A stretch of DNA of 64,000 nucleotides from Beta vulgaris subsp. vulgaris (taxonomy: Eukaryota; Streptophyta; Magnoliopsida; Caryophyllales; Amaranthaceae). Below, one piece after another: positions 14,101 to 25,667 of the stretch. Positions within the stretch are counted from its first letter, which is position 1. Each line of letters begins with the position of its first letter. The notes under the pieces are model-generated. The model was not told where the DNA came from and did not search any database. It saw only the letters and a program-made list of their open reading frames with translations. The stretch covers positions 57,147,892 through 57,211,891 of the forward strand of contig NC_079208.1 of assembly GCF_026745355.1 (NCBI RefSeq). Reading direction: 5' to 3'. The position numbers and the translations under genes were made by a program.

Positions 14101-17100
14101 CATCCTTATTTTAGGTTTTATTTTCAACCGAGACATTTGCTATGGGTGTTAACGCTCCTGCCAGAACGGTGAGTTGCTTTGTTGAACTTATTATTATCAT
14201 GCATTCTGGAATTTGCTGTTTATTTCTGATTTTTCGTTTCCCTCTTCAGACTTGCATATTCTGATCTGGCAGTACCTTTTATTTTATTAGTTACATTTAC
14301 CAACAGCAGCACCCTTTTGCCAACAAGGTATTTTGATCACAAAGGAATGTTAACTTTTCAATTTGTAGAAATTTGACGTTCCACCATTCCTTTCTAATCT
14401 TCTTCTTCCTAACTTTCTCTCTCTCCCCCCTTCTGATCTGAACCTCTGTTGCATGACAGCATGAAAGCACCGAAATAACTCCCCACCCCCCTAAAGAAAA
14501 AAGGGGGAATAAGACAAATGCAGTGATGTTTATGTTATTCGGAAAGACATAGTTATTACTGCATTTGGCAGCAAGGGTTAAAACACATGCAGGGGTTACA
14601 ATTTTCCCAAAGCCCTGTAATACGATGCTGCGTGAATGATATTTCTTCATGGTAATATTCTTTCACTTTCCTTGAAGAAGTGGGGGGACACTGGCTAAAT
14701 AGCAATATCGTGACTTGATGCATAAGCTTTAATATGCATGCTCATACCCTCTCTGGTATTTACCTTGTACACTTTTATTTTTGCAGGTCAGAAAGTAAAA
14801 TGTTCGTTTTTCTTTCAGTGAGTAACTGTATTAACTTTTGACAAGTCTCTCGAAAAAGAATCAAATAGATGATTCCTTTCCAATATTTATTGCAGGTGGT
14901 TTTTGATACTCTAAGAAAGTTTGATGGAAAAGAATATAGACAGATAATTCCGGGTGAATATACGCAAATGGCTGGCCGGGCAGGCAGAAGAGGGCTCGAT
15001 AAATTTGGAACTGTTATCATAATGTGTCGTGATGATATTCTGGAAGAAAGAGATTTGAAACATGTCATTGTTGGACATCCCACCAGACTTGAATCTCAGT
15101 TCCGACTAACTTTTATTATGATTTTGCATCTACTCCGTGTTGAAGAATTGAAGGTGGGTCATAACAAGTATGACTATTGACTATAGAAATATTTCAGATT
15201 TGCAATGATGTGCATGAGATATTTAGTTGGTAATTTACAGATTAAGAATGAAAATTTTAGATAATCAAGAGGAGAAAGTGTTCTTTTACACCAGTGCTTT
15301 AATCATGCAGGGATGTATAAAATTCTTGTTTATAGATGGTCCATTTTTCGTTTATTTATGACCCAAAATAGTGACTTTCATAGCACCTCCACAATGGTGA
15401 CTGCAACTCCAGTCCTGAAAAGAATCCAATTTCGTATCTATATTGTTTTGTGTAATTAAAGTTCACCTGTGTTGATTATCAATATACCAGTTAGTAAAGA
15501 AACATACATACGGACCTCGTTGTCTAAAACTTTCCGAATGGAAGAAGGTTTATTTTGTTAGAATTTATCATTGATTTCTTATTTTCCACTGTTATATCAT
15601 GTCCTCTGTTGGTAATGTGAGTTCATACTTTCGGTGTTTATAATTGCAGGTAGAAGACATGTTAAAGAGAAGCTTTGCTGAATTTCATGCTCAGAAAAAA
15701 CTTCCTGAAAAACAACAACTTCTGATGCTAAAGCTTGCACAGCCCACAAAAACAATTGAGTATGTTTCTTCCCATGTTGAGAATCCTACACTTTCTAAAA
15801 GTTGGATTTCACTTACAAACTTGCTTTCACTCAAGCTCTTGCCTGATCTGGAGGTGCTGACTGGCAGTCATTTAATCTCCAAGGTTAAAGGCGTTCGATT
15901 GAGAATATGACATTTAATAATTTAATAATCATGATGATTTGTAGATCATCTTTTTTACATGCCTTTGTCACTTTCTATATTCTAGGTATGTGCATACTCA
16001 TACTTATAAAATTTTTGCTTGGAAACTGCAACATACCTATGATCCACAATTGGTGAAAGAACCTTGAAATTGCCTTTAGTTTCATGGACTAGGCTAGGTT
16101 TTCTTGTCCAATAATCATGGAAATTGAGAAATCAAGTGGAGGTAAAAGAACGTAAGAGTGTAAGTTGGTATGGTTAATATATAAGCTTATAAGGTACATT
16201 TCCACTCAAAAATAAATATATAAGGTACATTGGTTAAACCTATAAGATACATAACCTTAATATATACTTCCTCCTTTATTGGTACTTGCAATTTTGAAAT
16301 GTGCATATGGACCAATTAGAGGAGAGAGATAGAAAGAGATTAAAAGAACTCAAATGTGCTAGGAGGGAGAAAGGAAGAATATATTGCCAAAAATGGAACC
16401 GTTGCAAGTAATAGGAAACTTCTTAAAATGGAAAATGTTGCAAGTATTAAAAAGCGGAGGAAGTAAATTATATTGGCTAAACTGATAATGTTTATAACCT
16501 TAATTTATAAGCTACATTGGTTGGACATATAAGGTACATCACCTTGATATGTAAGGTCCTTTGCTTAAACCTGTAAGTTAAATTACCTTGATATGTAATA
16601 CATTGCTTAATCCTAAGGTACTTCACCTTGATTCATAAGGCACATTGGTTAAGCCTGTAAGGTACAGTTAACTTAAACTGTAAGGTATATTTCTTTAACC
16701 TTTCAGGTATCACCTTAATGTGTAAGGTAATTGTTTAAACCAATAAGATACATGATAACATCCGGATCTGGATCAGAGAATCAGATATCCGAATTCGATC
16801 AGGCATAGTGTTTAATTCCAAATTTGCACTTCTTTTAAGTTTTTATTTTTTATCTTTTTGTATTTTTTTATTTTCACGCAGGCACTTTTTAACTTTGCCA
16901 TCACTAACCTCTATAATTTGATTGTGTGAACTGCCTCACAAGTCGTAGCTCATAAATATGAAGCTCTGAGCATGGATAACATTCTGAGTTTCTGACCAGC
17001 TGTTAGTTGCTAAAAGAGAAAGAAAAACACTAATATGGGTATCCGCCCTGACCTTTTGCATAAACTTGAACTTGATTCACTATCATTTATACGATTATTA

Positions 17101-20100
17101 CCTACTTCCTTTACCAGTGTTTCTTACACTTCTAATAGGCCCTTCTGCTAAGGAACTTGAACTCCATCTTCCACCTTAAGTTTAGTGGTATTCTCCGGTG
17201 CACCTCTGCTAACTTCTTATTCACATAGGTATAGTTATTGAATAATGAGTTTATCTGCATTGGGTTATGTGGATATAGATTATTGTTATTCTTCTTTTTT
17301 GATTCATATATTAACTGGCCATAGATGGCTGTAAGATGGGCGGTTTGGGGGGGGGGGGATAATTGGATCTCAACCCACGAGGAAAGTTCGGTCATTTAGA
17401 ATGACAACTGGGAGTACCCAGAAGAAATCCACCACCATACCCGAAACTTGAGGGTGATGAGAATCGAATCCCAACCTCTTGGATGGTGAGGAGCTATACC
17501 ATTGAGCTCCCACATGATTCTCATGTGGATAGAAATTATGATGATTAGAGAATAACATCTCTCTCCAGCCTGCTCCCTCTCTCAGTAATGCCTGATACAG
17601 TTTCCTTGAGCAGGAATTTTAACTTGAACAGCTTTCTTTATATTTCAAAATATGTTGTTTTTGTAGATGCATAAAAGGTGAACCAGCTATTGAGGAATAT
17701 TATGAAATGTATGCGGAGGCTGAAATGTATCTGAACCAGATAACGGAGGGTGTCATGCAGTCTCATGTCGCAAATCAATTTCTTGTGCCTGGAAGAGTGG
17801 TGGTTGTTAAATCTCAAACGGTGAGTTCTTAGTGAGAAAACACAGCTTCTTTCCCTTCAGCTTGGATTTCTCTTGTGTGACTGCAAATACAATGTCTGGT
17901 GTATTAGTTATATTGTTACAAATTGGAGTCTCAGTTAGAGGTTCATTTTTGTCTGTCGTCTTCTTTGATACTTTTAATCTGTGAGGTGAGCTCTTTGTTA
18001 TCTTCTCATTCTACTCAGAGTAATGTCTGGTGTCCACTTCAGCTGTCTGTTCTGCTATGAACTAACAGAATATGTGAACAAAATGAAACAAGTAAATATT
18101 TGAGGAAATAGAGGCTATCGCGGATGGAAGTTGTGTGTATATTGAAAATTGAAACTCATTAGAATCTTGTCTTTGTTGTCCTCTTACATACCGTGTACTT
18201 CGTAAAGCTCTGACATTAATATGTCTAGAAATTTGGTGTTTGAGCTAAGAATGTACATGACCTTCCAAGAAAAGGGTCAAGAAAGCAAACCCGTCTCAAT
18301 ATCTATGATGAAATTGTCTGCTCTAACTTTTCAGTTTCATGTTGTTTTGCAGCTTTTGTTCTCTCTATTATAATATATGCGTCATTGCTTAATCTGTTTT
18401 CTCTGTCTATGATCTACAGTCTCAGGACCATTTACTTGGGGTGGTGGTGAAAGCACCTTCAGCCAGCATTAAGAAGTACATTATTTTGGTGCTGAAACCT
18501 GATTTGCCTCCAATAATGCAATCATCCTCTGGTAGTGGTGCAACCCTTGAGAAAGGAAGTAGCAAATCTGATGAAGGTTTTTTTGTGTTGCCTAAGTCAA
18601 AACGTGCCTTGGATGATGAATATTATTCTGCTGCCACTTCTCGCAAAGGATCTGGTGTAATCAACATTACATTGCCTTACCAGGGGGTGGCTGCTGGTGT
18701 GACTTATGAAGTTAGAGAAGTGGACAATAAAGAGTTTCTTTGCATCTGCAATTGCAAAATAAAGATTGACCAAGTTCGCCTTCTTGAAGACGTTAGTGCT
18801 GCTGCCTATTCAAAAACTGTTCAGCAGCTTTCTGATCTGAAATCCAGTGGGAGTAAATATCCTCCAGCGTTAGATCCTTTGAAGGGTATGACTCTGTTGT
18901 AATCATTTATGATACTGGAAGTTTGATCTTTCACTCACCTATTCCCTGATAGGGAAAGGTATATACTAAAGAGGAGGGGGTTTGACGTTGAAACAAAGAG
19001 CCATTCAGCAATGCAATTATGAGCCTTACGTTTGTTACTCTGTGATTCAGATCTGAAGCTGAAAGATGTGGATCTTGTTCAAGCGTACTACAAATGGAAC
19101 AAGCTATTACAGAAAATGGTTGCGAACAAGTGCCATGGATGTATAAAATTGGATGAGCATATGAAGTTAGTTAAGGATATTTTCAAGCACAGAGAGGAAG
19201 TCAATGAGTTGAAGTTTCAAATGTCTGACAAAGCACTTCAACAAATGCCTGACTTTCAGGGTCGGGTATGACTGGTTAACTGTGAAATAGTTTTGGTTAA
19301 CAAAGTCAACTGTTCATTGTATTCTTCTTTTTGCTGTGTATACAGATAGATGTTCTCAAGGCTATTGGTTGTATAGATGATGACCTTGTAGTTCAGATCA
19401 AAGGCCGTGTTGCTTGTGAAATGAACTCTGGAGAGGAACTTATATGCACCGAGTGTTTGTTGGAGAATCAGTTAGAGGACCTGGAACCAGAAGAAGCAGT
19501 TGCCGTAATGTCAGCATTTGTTTTTCAGCAGAAGAATACTTCTGAGCCTTCATTAACACCCAAGCTATCTGCTGCAGTACAAAAGTAAGCATCTTCTTTG
19601 CTCATTCAGTCACCACCTTGTATACTTCTATGTTGTATCCTGTATGTATTAGGTTCCAGTTTAGATCAAGATTGATGGGGTAGGAAGGGGTGGTCTCAGC
19701 GGGATGGCTTATCAGATTTGATGCATGGAGTGATGGTTCATGGGAAGGAGAGAGAGAGAGAATGTGTCTCTGTGATAGAGCTGGCAATTTGGGTCAACGG
19801 GTTGGGTTCAAGTTGTTTTGGATCGTGGTCAACATATAATATACTAACCTCTGATTTTTAAATAAGTGCAACACTTTGACTTTCACGCTTGCCGACGCAC
19901 AACTTTGACCATTAATATCTCTAATTATGTATTTGTTAAAGTTATAAAAAGTTGATATCATGGAAATATTCATTATAACAAATCCAATATCATTTTATAT
20001 GATCATTTTTGTTTCTATTACTAGTAAAAAATTACAGTCAAAGTGAGGTGTGTGAATAGTACAAAAGTCAAAGTGTTGCACTTAAAAGGAAATAGAGGAA

Positions 20101-20789
20101 GTATATCATAAATAATGTGAAACATAAGATTATCACAAAATATGATAAATAAGTCAAATGGAGTTGATTTTAGGGTTGTTCCATGGGATTAAGAAAGGAA
20201 GGTGTCCCTTACACTGTTACTGCTGGTTAAGGGTTTTTTTTTTTTACTTCTCATAATAGTGTACACCTTATAACAATCTTTTTGCTTAAATACTCAAATT
20301 GATCTGTGTATATTCTTATATCCTTGGATTGATTTTTATATTAAAACTTCCTTTTGCAGATTATATGATACTGCTATCAGACTAGGGGAATTACAGGCAA
20401 ACTTTCAACTCCCAGTAAGCCCTGAGGAGTATGCTCGAGAAAATCTCAAGTTTGGTCTTGTTGAAGTGGTTTATGAATGGGCAAAGGTAAATATTATTCT
20501 GTTGATGAGATTTTTGCTAGATGCTTCATTGCATGCTTCCTTTAGAGGCTGAACTTCTGACATATGTTGGTGGCAGGGCACAGAGTTTGCTGATATATGT
20601 GAGCTAACCGATGTTCCTGAGGGGTTGATAGTGAGGACCATTGTCCGACTTGATGAAACATGTCGAGAATTCAGAAATGCTGCGGCTATTATGGGAAACT
20701 CTGCTTTGTACAAAAAAATGGAAGCTGCTTCGAACGCTATAAAGCGAGACATCGTCTTTGCAGCTAGCTTGTACATCACAGGAGTTTAG
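2186..20789 (+). CDS. SKI2: SKI2-type DExH-box RNA helicase, 23 coding exons
   Basis: The product is the cytosolic 3'-5' RNA helicase that with SKI3 and SKI8 threads RNA into the exosome. Exons by GT-AG sites, all phase-consistent: 2186-2320, 4530-4775, 5135-5395, 5710-5778, 6051-6129, 7435-7613, 7722-7829, 9303-9404, 9608-9808, 9909-10019, 12010-12077, 12424-12808, 13101-13256, 13347-13457, 14115-14168, 14896-15153, 15650-15759, 17667-17820, 18420-18885, 19051-19265, 19346-19584, 20360-20486, 20577-20789. The sum is 4047 nt, 1348 residues, close to Arabidopsis SKI2. Visible motifs: Walker [10 protein letters not shown] (373-381), DEVH (464-467), SAT (495-497), [10 protein letters not shown] (779-788). 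A Gly/Ser-rich linker lies near 560-620, the arch insertion about 880-1150, and the DSHCT domain after about 1170. The start is chosen because the [15 protein letters not shown] segment matches the family N-terminus. I see no disabling change. Splice sites are inferred, without transcripts. Confidence 0.95.
3071..3930. mobile_element. hAT-like non-autonomous element in SKI2 intron 1
   Basis: The left end CCTGTTTGGCAAAACTAGC pairs with the right end, which reverse-complemented reads GCCCTGTTTGGCACTAGC. Sub-terminal DNA repeats gtagctgttagctgtt on the left and the complementary pattern on the right. About 860 bp, no open frame. I could not define the target duplication. Confidence 0.6.
4716..5048 (+). 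repeat. Local duplications across exon 2 and intron 2 of SKI2
   Basis: The exon 2 string CCTGAATGGGAGCTACC (about 4715-4731) recurs inside intron 2 (about 4954-4970). Intron 2 repeats ttggatggcaactgccacta (about 4801 and 4932) and tttagtagaggacccttg (about 4887 and 5016, with a diverged copy between). A (tttg)n run and an (at)n run lie between copies. Confidence 0.7.
8108..8336. mobile_element. Stowaway-type MITE in SKI2 intron 7
   Basis: The right end reverse-complemented is CTCCCTCCGGTCTTTATTA and the left end is CGACCTCCGGTCTTTATTA, 17 of 19 matching. TA flanks both ends (8106-8107, 8337-8338). It is about 229 bp with no coding capacity. Confidence 0.8.
10020..12009 (+). other. Long intron 10 of SKI2
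   Basis: This 2-kb intron separates the exon ending in motif III (SAT) from the next helicase exon. The donor is gtaagt and the acceptor is ttgtag. I see no open frame of substance, RNA gene or clear transposon; it is AT-rich single-copy-looking DNA. Confidence 0.5.
16185..16755. repeat. Degenerate minisatellite in SKI2 intron 17
   Basis: Phrases built on ataaggtacattggttaaac and ataaggtacatcaccttgat alternate repeatedly, giving a loose unit of about 44 bp. Copies are badly diverged and are split by a Stowaway MITE at 16267-16463. Confidence 0.7.
16267..16463. mobile_element. Stowaway-type MITE inside the intron 17 minisatellite
   Basis: The left end CTTCCTCCTTTATTGGTACT pairs with the right end, which reverse-complemented starts CTTCCTCCGCTTTTTAATACT. 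Both inner edges share ACTTGCAA. TA flanks each side (16265-16266, 16464-16465). It is about 197 bp, non-coding. Confidence 0.8.
17350..17512 (-). mobile_element. tRNA-derived SINE-like element in SKI2 intron 17
   Basis: On the minus strand an A-box-like GGAGCTCAATGGTATAGCTC (17491-17510) is followed about 35 bp later by a B-box-like GGATTCGATTCTCATC (17456-17471). These are the two RNA polymerase III promoter boxes of a tRNA-related SINE. The far end is a run of C on the minus strand rather than A, and I found no clear target duplication, so the limits are approximate. Confidence 0.55.
19844..20101. mobile_element. Stowaway-type MITE in SKI2 intron 21
   Basis: Long inverted ends share AAGTGCAACACTTTGACTTT; the outer right end reads, reverse-complemented, CTTCCTCTATTTCC and the outer left end CTAACCTCTGATTT. 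TA flanks both sides. It is about 258 bp and non-coding. Confidence 0.8.
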
Positions 20790-20866
20790 CTATGTCATGT
20801 CACACTGGTATGATCTACTGACGTATCTAATTGACATGTATAGGAAGAAGTTGCTCTCTTGTTGAG

Positions 20867-21508
20867 TGTTTATGCCAAATTCTGATCAGGCAGAACTTAG
20901 CTGAGGATCTACAGCTAATGGAGATGCAATAACAAGGGATGCTAGCTACGAAATTAAAAGATGATGCAAAGAGAAAACAGAGACACCAAGAAATGGTGAC
21001 GCGGAAAATCCCAAGAGGAGGGTAAAAACCGCGGGTGGAATTGAGTCCACCAATCCACTATGTAGGAAGATTACAACTTATAGCTAGCAGCTAGCAGCTT
21101 GTAGCTTATACTAAATACACTTGTTGATATTTGTGAAAGTAAATGGAAGTGTTCTAATGTAAGCAATGTTTATGAACTGCCTTTCCCCCAATACTTCTAC
21201 TCCTATTTATATCCATACATTTATTGTAACGTTGCTTTACATGTTTACGTTGCATAACTAATCTCCTAATAGTGCCATGATCTCCTAATATCAAGGAGTA
21301 TCTCCACTTCTGCTTAATGACTTTGTCAACCCTATTTTGTAGGCGCAACAGCATTATTTGACTTGATCTTGATCAGTATCCAATGCTCTTTGAATCAAAT
21401 TTATTCAACTCCCTTCGTTTCCTTGCTGTAGCTGCTACCTGATAACTTCTAGCTGGGACGGATGCTATATCCTGCAGATTCAGCTTAGCAAATTTTTAGG
21501 ACATAACA
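20867..21508 (-). repeat. 3' LTR of the gypsy element
   Basis: 642 bp, starting TGTTTATGCC and ending GGACATAACA on the plus strand. It matches the 29640-30277 copy nearly throughout, with a handful of substitutions and several short indels by eye. A TATA-like TATAAATAG on the minus strand lies at 21203-21211. Confidence 0.95.
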
Positions 21509-21521
21509 ATTGCCCCAACTT
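21509..21521 (-). other. Polypurine-like tract of the gypsy element
   Basis: On the minus strand AAGTTGGGGCAAT abuts the 3' LTR, in the place where plus-strand DNA synthesis is primed. It is short and not purely purine, so the call is positional. Confidence 0.55.
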
Positions 21522-21825
21522 GTGATGCCAACCTAGGCGCAACTGAGTTAAAATCGCAAGTTACCAATCAAAAACAAACTGTTAGCAAAAGGACTTAAGA
21601 TTTAAACAAACTGGTATTTCAAAATTTTTCAATCTGAGGAATTAAAACGTGTGAAGATAATAACTTTTACTCTAAAAGATAAATCCCTTTAATCCGCTGA
21701 AAAGATAATTTTCTTGGGAAAAGAAAAAATTCATCAGATTAATGATTACTTATCAACAGCTAAAAGATAATTTTTCACGCATCAATAAATTTTTATCCGT
21801 TAGCCCAAACTACCGTTGAGCTACC

Positions 21826-21836
21826 TATTTAAAGGA
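21826..21836 (+). promoter_or_regulatory. TATA-like box of the antisense gene
   Basis: CTATTTAAAGG stands about 120 bp upstream of the ATG at 21955, followed by a pyrimidine-rich leader (cttctttctctttctttc). It reads opposite to gag-pol. Confidence 0.45.
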
Positions 21837-21954
21837 CTCCTCCTCTTTTCCTGAACTTCACTTTATTTTCTAGCGACTTCGTCTCCTTCTCAGGTAAAGC
21901 TTCTTTCTCTTTCTTTCTTCCTCAAGAACTCTGTAGATTTTTTCTTCCTTTCTA

Positions 21955-23733
21955 ATGGGTAGAGCCATAGATGACGTTGCTTCGTCTGTCACTGAGAGAG
22001 ATATCGAGGTGCTTAAGGTCCTGGGGGGCTTCCCTGAAAATGCTCAGATTATCCTCCCTACTCCCACATGCAGGCCCGAAACCTGCCCTGAAGATTACAT
22101 TTGTTATTACGAGCACCCTTTTTACCTAGGATACAATTACACCTTTTCCCCCCTCACTAGATCTTTCATGGAAGTTTTGCACCTTTCCTCCTGGCCAGCT
22201 GATGCCAGCTTTTTGGAAAACCTGCCTAACCTTAGAAGCCCTAACTAAGAATGGCATAATCCTTTCTCTCTAAACGAACTACTGACTGCCTATAGCGTTA
22301 GAAAATCGGGTAAGGGTTTCATCACTTTTAGGGCTAAGGCTCCCTTCCCCCCATTAATAGAAGGTACAATTGCATCAGACTCTATTTGGAAAACTAGGTA
22401 TTTTTTTGTAGTGAAAGATTCGCTGGGCGAAGCTGGGGGCCCTCTAGTTGGGGGTTGGTCTACTAAAGGTACCTAACTGTCCCATTTGTGCTTTGTTTCT
22501 AAAAATGAATTAACTAGGTTCTTACCTTGTTTCTCTTGCAGGTCTTGGCCCTATTATCTCCCAGATTCCTGAACAAGCTGAAAGGTTACCTGAATTGCTC
22601 AAGTTTCCTGTTGAGGAACGCACCTTCGCAGCTCCTACCGAGGTTCTACCCTTAGATTCCAGAGCATCTTCTCGCACTAACTCGATGTCGACAGGTAATT
22701 TTGATTTTTGGTGCAGATTATACTTTGCTCACAACTCTTAGATATTAGGCCAACTAATTTTTCTCATTCACGCAGCTCCAGCAAGATCCAGTAACTTATC
22801 CGACGAGGATGCAATGGACAGGCTCAAGAACAGGAAGAGATCAGCTGCTTCTTCTGGGCAGTCTCAGATTGAAAGAGTTCCTCGCAAGAATCTACGCTCA
22901 TCCTCCATCCCAAGCACCATTGACATCACGACTGATTCTCCTAGGGATGAGGTCCTTGTGAGCTTTCCTGCTGACTTTCTAGCTGAAGAAGGTCTAGAAG
23001 GTGGGATCTGGCCTGCAGCTGACAAGCTCGTATTCCCGGCTGCACAAAAGAGGTTAAAGGGACAGGACCCTGAGGTCATCCTGAACCATGCTGTCCAGCT
23101 ATCCCTACACGTTAGTAACATCTTTTGACCTACTTTAAATCAAGAAAATGATTAATGCTGCTTATACTTATGATTTTTATCGCTTCGCCAGCTTTCCCAG
23201 AGTTGCATAGCTGCCAGGGACAGCTTGCGGACTGTTGCTACCCTTCAGGATAAGGTGGCTCGTCTGCAAAAGGACAATTTGAGCCACCAAGCTAAGCTGG
23301 AGAGGGAGAAACAATCCCGGTTGGATGCTGAGAGCAAGCTAGCTGCTGAACAAAAATTGATGGAGAAAGAGAGGCTGGAAAAAGATGAGAAGATAGCTGA
23401 GGCGGAGAAGGAAAATGCACGCCTGGCTGCAGCTGTAAGAGAAGCAGAGGAGAGGGCTTTAGACATCCAAGCTGAAGCAAAAATTATCGAAACTGCGAAG
23501 CTAGCTTTCCTGATTAAGTTCAAGAACTAGATGACAAGGGTGTCAATTTCTACATTGACAGATTCCTCAAGCTGGATTCTATGACCTGCTCTGGAAGCTT
23601 TAGCTACAGGTGGCAAAACAAATGATCGGAGAAGTCTACAGCTGAATCCCTCCTTCTCTCAACCAGCCAGAAGGGTGTTATTCTTGGTGACAAGGACAAG
23701 GTTGCTGGCGATGACGCCAGCGTGATCTCTTAA
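21955..23733 (+). pseudogene. Antisense spliced accessory gene inside the gypsy element
   Basis: Four exons join in phase on the strand opposite gag-pol: 21955-22468, 22542-22694, 22776-23110, 23192-23530. Donors are gtacct, gtaatt, gttagt; acceptors are ttgcag, acgcag, cgccag. Residues 20-170 (VLGGFPENAQIILPTP, CYYEHPFYLGYNYTF, later FITFRAKAPFPP and WKTRYFFVV) resemble the plant 'putative gypsy-type transposon' proteins. The middle is Ser/Arg-rich with a KNRKRS basic patch. Exon 4 is a coiled coil rich in Glu, Lys and Ala. There is one in-frame TAA at 22246-22248, after which the same frame continues. A frameshift near 23520 cuts off a tail that runs on, through a further TGA, to 23733. Function is unknown; such antisense genes are reported from some Tat-group elements such as Grande. 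Confidence 0.7.
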
Positions 23734-24364
23734 TTTCTTCAATACTTTCGTTAGCTTTTCTTTTGGAACAATTTAGTTTTAATTAGCTTGGATACTTTTA
23801 CCATTGCCTATGGGGGAATGTGTTTTTGTAAGAACATATTTCTTTCAGCAATTTAATCGTTTGAACTTATGTCTTTGCCTTTTGATCTTAGCTATTGATA
23901 CTTTGATGAGTACTTAAGTTACATGCATGCTTTGTTCTTAGATATTAGAACAACATATTTACCTGGGGTAAGGTTGTTCAACTTAGGTTGGGCCCGTTTC
24001 CTTGGTGCTACGACCACTCAGCTACGTTTGGGTGAACTAACCCTTAGCTGCTTGATGCTGGTGCTACGACCTTGCAGCTGGATCTCGAAATTCCAGCTAC
24101 CCACCTGGGTGCTGCAACCCCTTGCGTTTACCTGCGTATGAAGTGGACTTTAGATGGCTTGCTGCTACGAGCATAAAATACTTAAGTCGTTAGACAAATT
24201 AAGTGGTTGTTTACCTGGTGGACCAATGCTTTGTGCAAAGCAGTGGTTGCCTTTAGAGATTCTGGCGTCTTTGGCCCGATAGTAACCTGGTAGGTGCCCC
24301 AGGTTAGAAATGATATAGCTTAAGGTGAGAAGCGTTCCAGCTTCTAGGTATTGCTTTTCCATCT

Positions 24365-25265
24365 TTAGTAGTTAGACGATAAGCTCCTTTTCCAACTACT
24401 TGATCGATTAGATAGGGGCCTTCCCAGCTGATCCCTAATTACCGCATTGACTTCTTGGGTATTCTGGAAAACTTTCCTTAGAACCCAATCTCCTACCTTG
24501 AATACTTTAGCTTTGACATTCTTGTTGAAGCTACGAGCCACTATTTGTTGTTGTGCAGCCATTCGTACTAATGCATTATCTCGCAATTCTTCGATGGAAT
24601 CTAGGTCGTAGCTAAGCTCTTTGTCGTTGGCTTCAGGAGTCATCAATCCATATCTAGCTGTAGGGACAGCTACTTCCGCAGGTAGTACCGCCTCGCATCC
24701 ATACACAAGTGAAAAAGGAGTTCTTCCTGTGGCGCCTCTTGGTGTTGTTCTGTTTGCCCACAGCACCTTAGGTAGCTCTTACCCATCTTCCCTTCTTAGC
24801 TTTTAGGCGCCTCTTGATGCCATTGATAATTACTTTATTGCTGGACTCAGCTTGTCCGTTAGCTTGCGGATATCTAGGTGTGGAAGTTATCAAGCTGATG
24901 TTCCATTCGTGACAGAATTGCCTTGTCTTGTCACTTATGAATTGTGATCCATTATCACAAATGATTTCGCTGGGTACTCCGAATCTGCAGATAATGTTAG
25001 TATGCAAAAAGGATATTACTTCTTTATCTCTCACCTGCTGGAATGCCCCAGCTTCGATCCATTTAGAGAAGTAGTCCGTGAGTGCTAACATGAAAACTTT
25101 TTGCCCTGGAGCTACAGGCAATTTCCCCACAATGTCCATGCCCCACCTCATGAAAGGCCAGGGTGTTAAGGTGGGGTGCAATATCTCAGCTGGCTGATGT
25201 GTCATGCCTGCGTGTTTTTGGCAGCTTTCGCATTTTTGCACATACTTCTTAGCATCAGCACGCAT
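24365..25265 (-). pseudogene. Integrase of the gypsy element
   Basis: 24768-25265 has the end of the zinc-binding motif (CESCQKH), then the catalytic core with MDIVGKL, CDNGSQF and PQANGQAESSNK, which provide the three acidic residues. 24365-24766 continues with GRTPFSLVYGCEAVLP and a KVGDWVLRKV segment of the C-terminal domain. A frame break at about 24767 and loss of the N-terminal histidines from the open frame make it non-functional as read. Confidence 0.87.
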
Positions 25266-25667
25266 GGTTGGCCAATAATACCCGTATGCTAGGATTTTGT
25301 TTGATAAGCTTCTTCCAGCTGCATGAGACCCACATTCACCTTCGTGGAATTCCTTGAGGGTGGGCTCCCATTGGTCTTTGTCTAAGCACCTTTGTAATAG
25401 ATCGTAGCTGGCGCAAGCTCTTTTGAATAGAGTGCCGAAATAACATGATATCTTGTGGCTTTCATTCGCAGCTTCCTAGCTTCCAGCTTATCTTCTGGCA
25501 AGATGCCCCTCTCCAGAAAATCGATGATTGGCTGGGTCCAGCTGTGCTTCCTGCCTGGTTGTCATCTGATTGCACCATGTTTACCTCTTTGCTGATAGCT
25601 GGCTCAGCTAGGTGGGCTATAGGTATTGATTTGAAATCGCATTTTCTGAGTGCTGATCCGAGGTTAG

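Noticed and set aside
17440..17512. Possible tRNA gene on the minus strand
   Set aside because: Only A- and B-box-like segments are visible; I cannot fold a cloverleaf with paired acceptor stem, so a SINE is more likely.
23245..23523. Minus-strand Ser/Ala-rich frame of 92 codons in the gypsy element
   Set aside because: It is the complement of the Glu/Lys/Ala coiled-coil exon of the antisense gene, a usual source of shadow frames.
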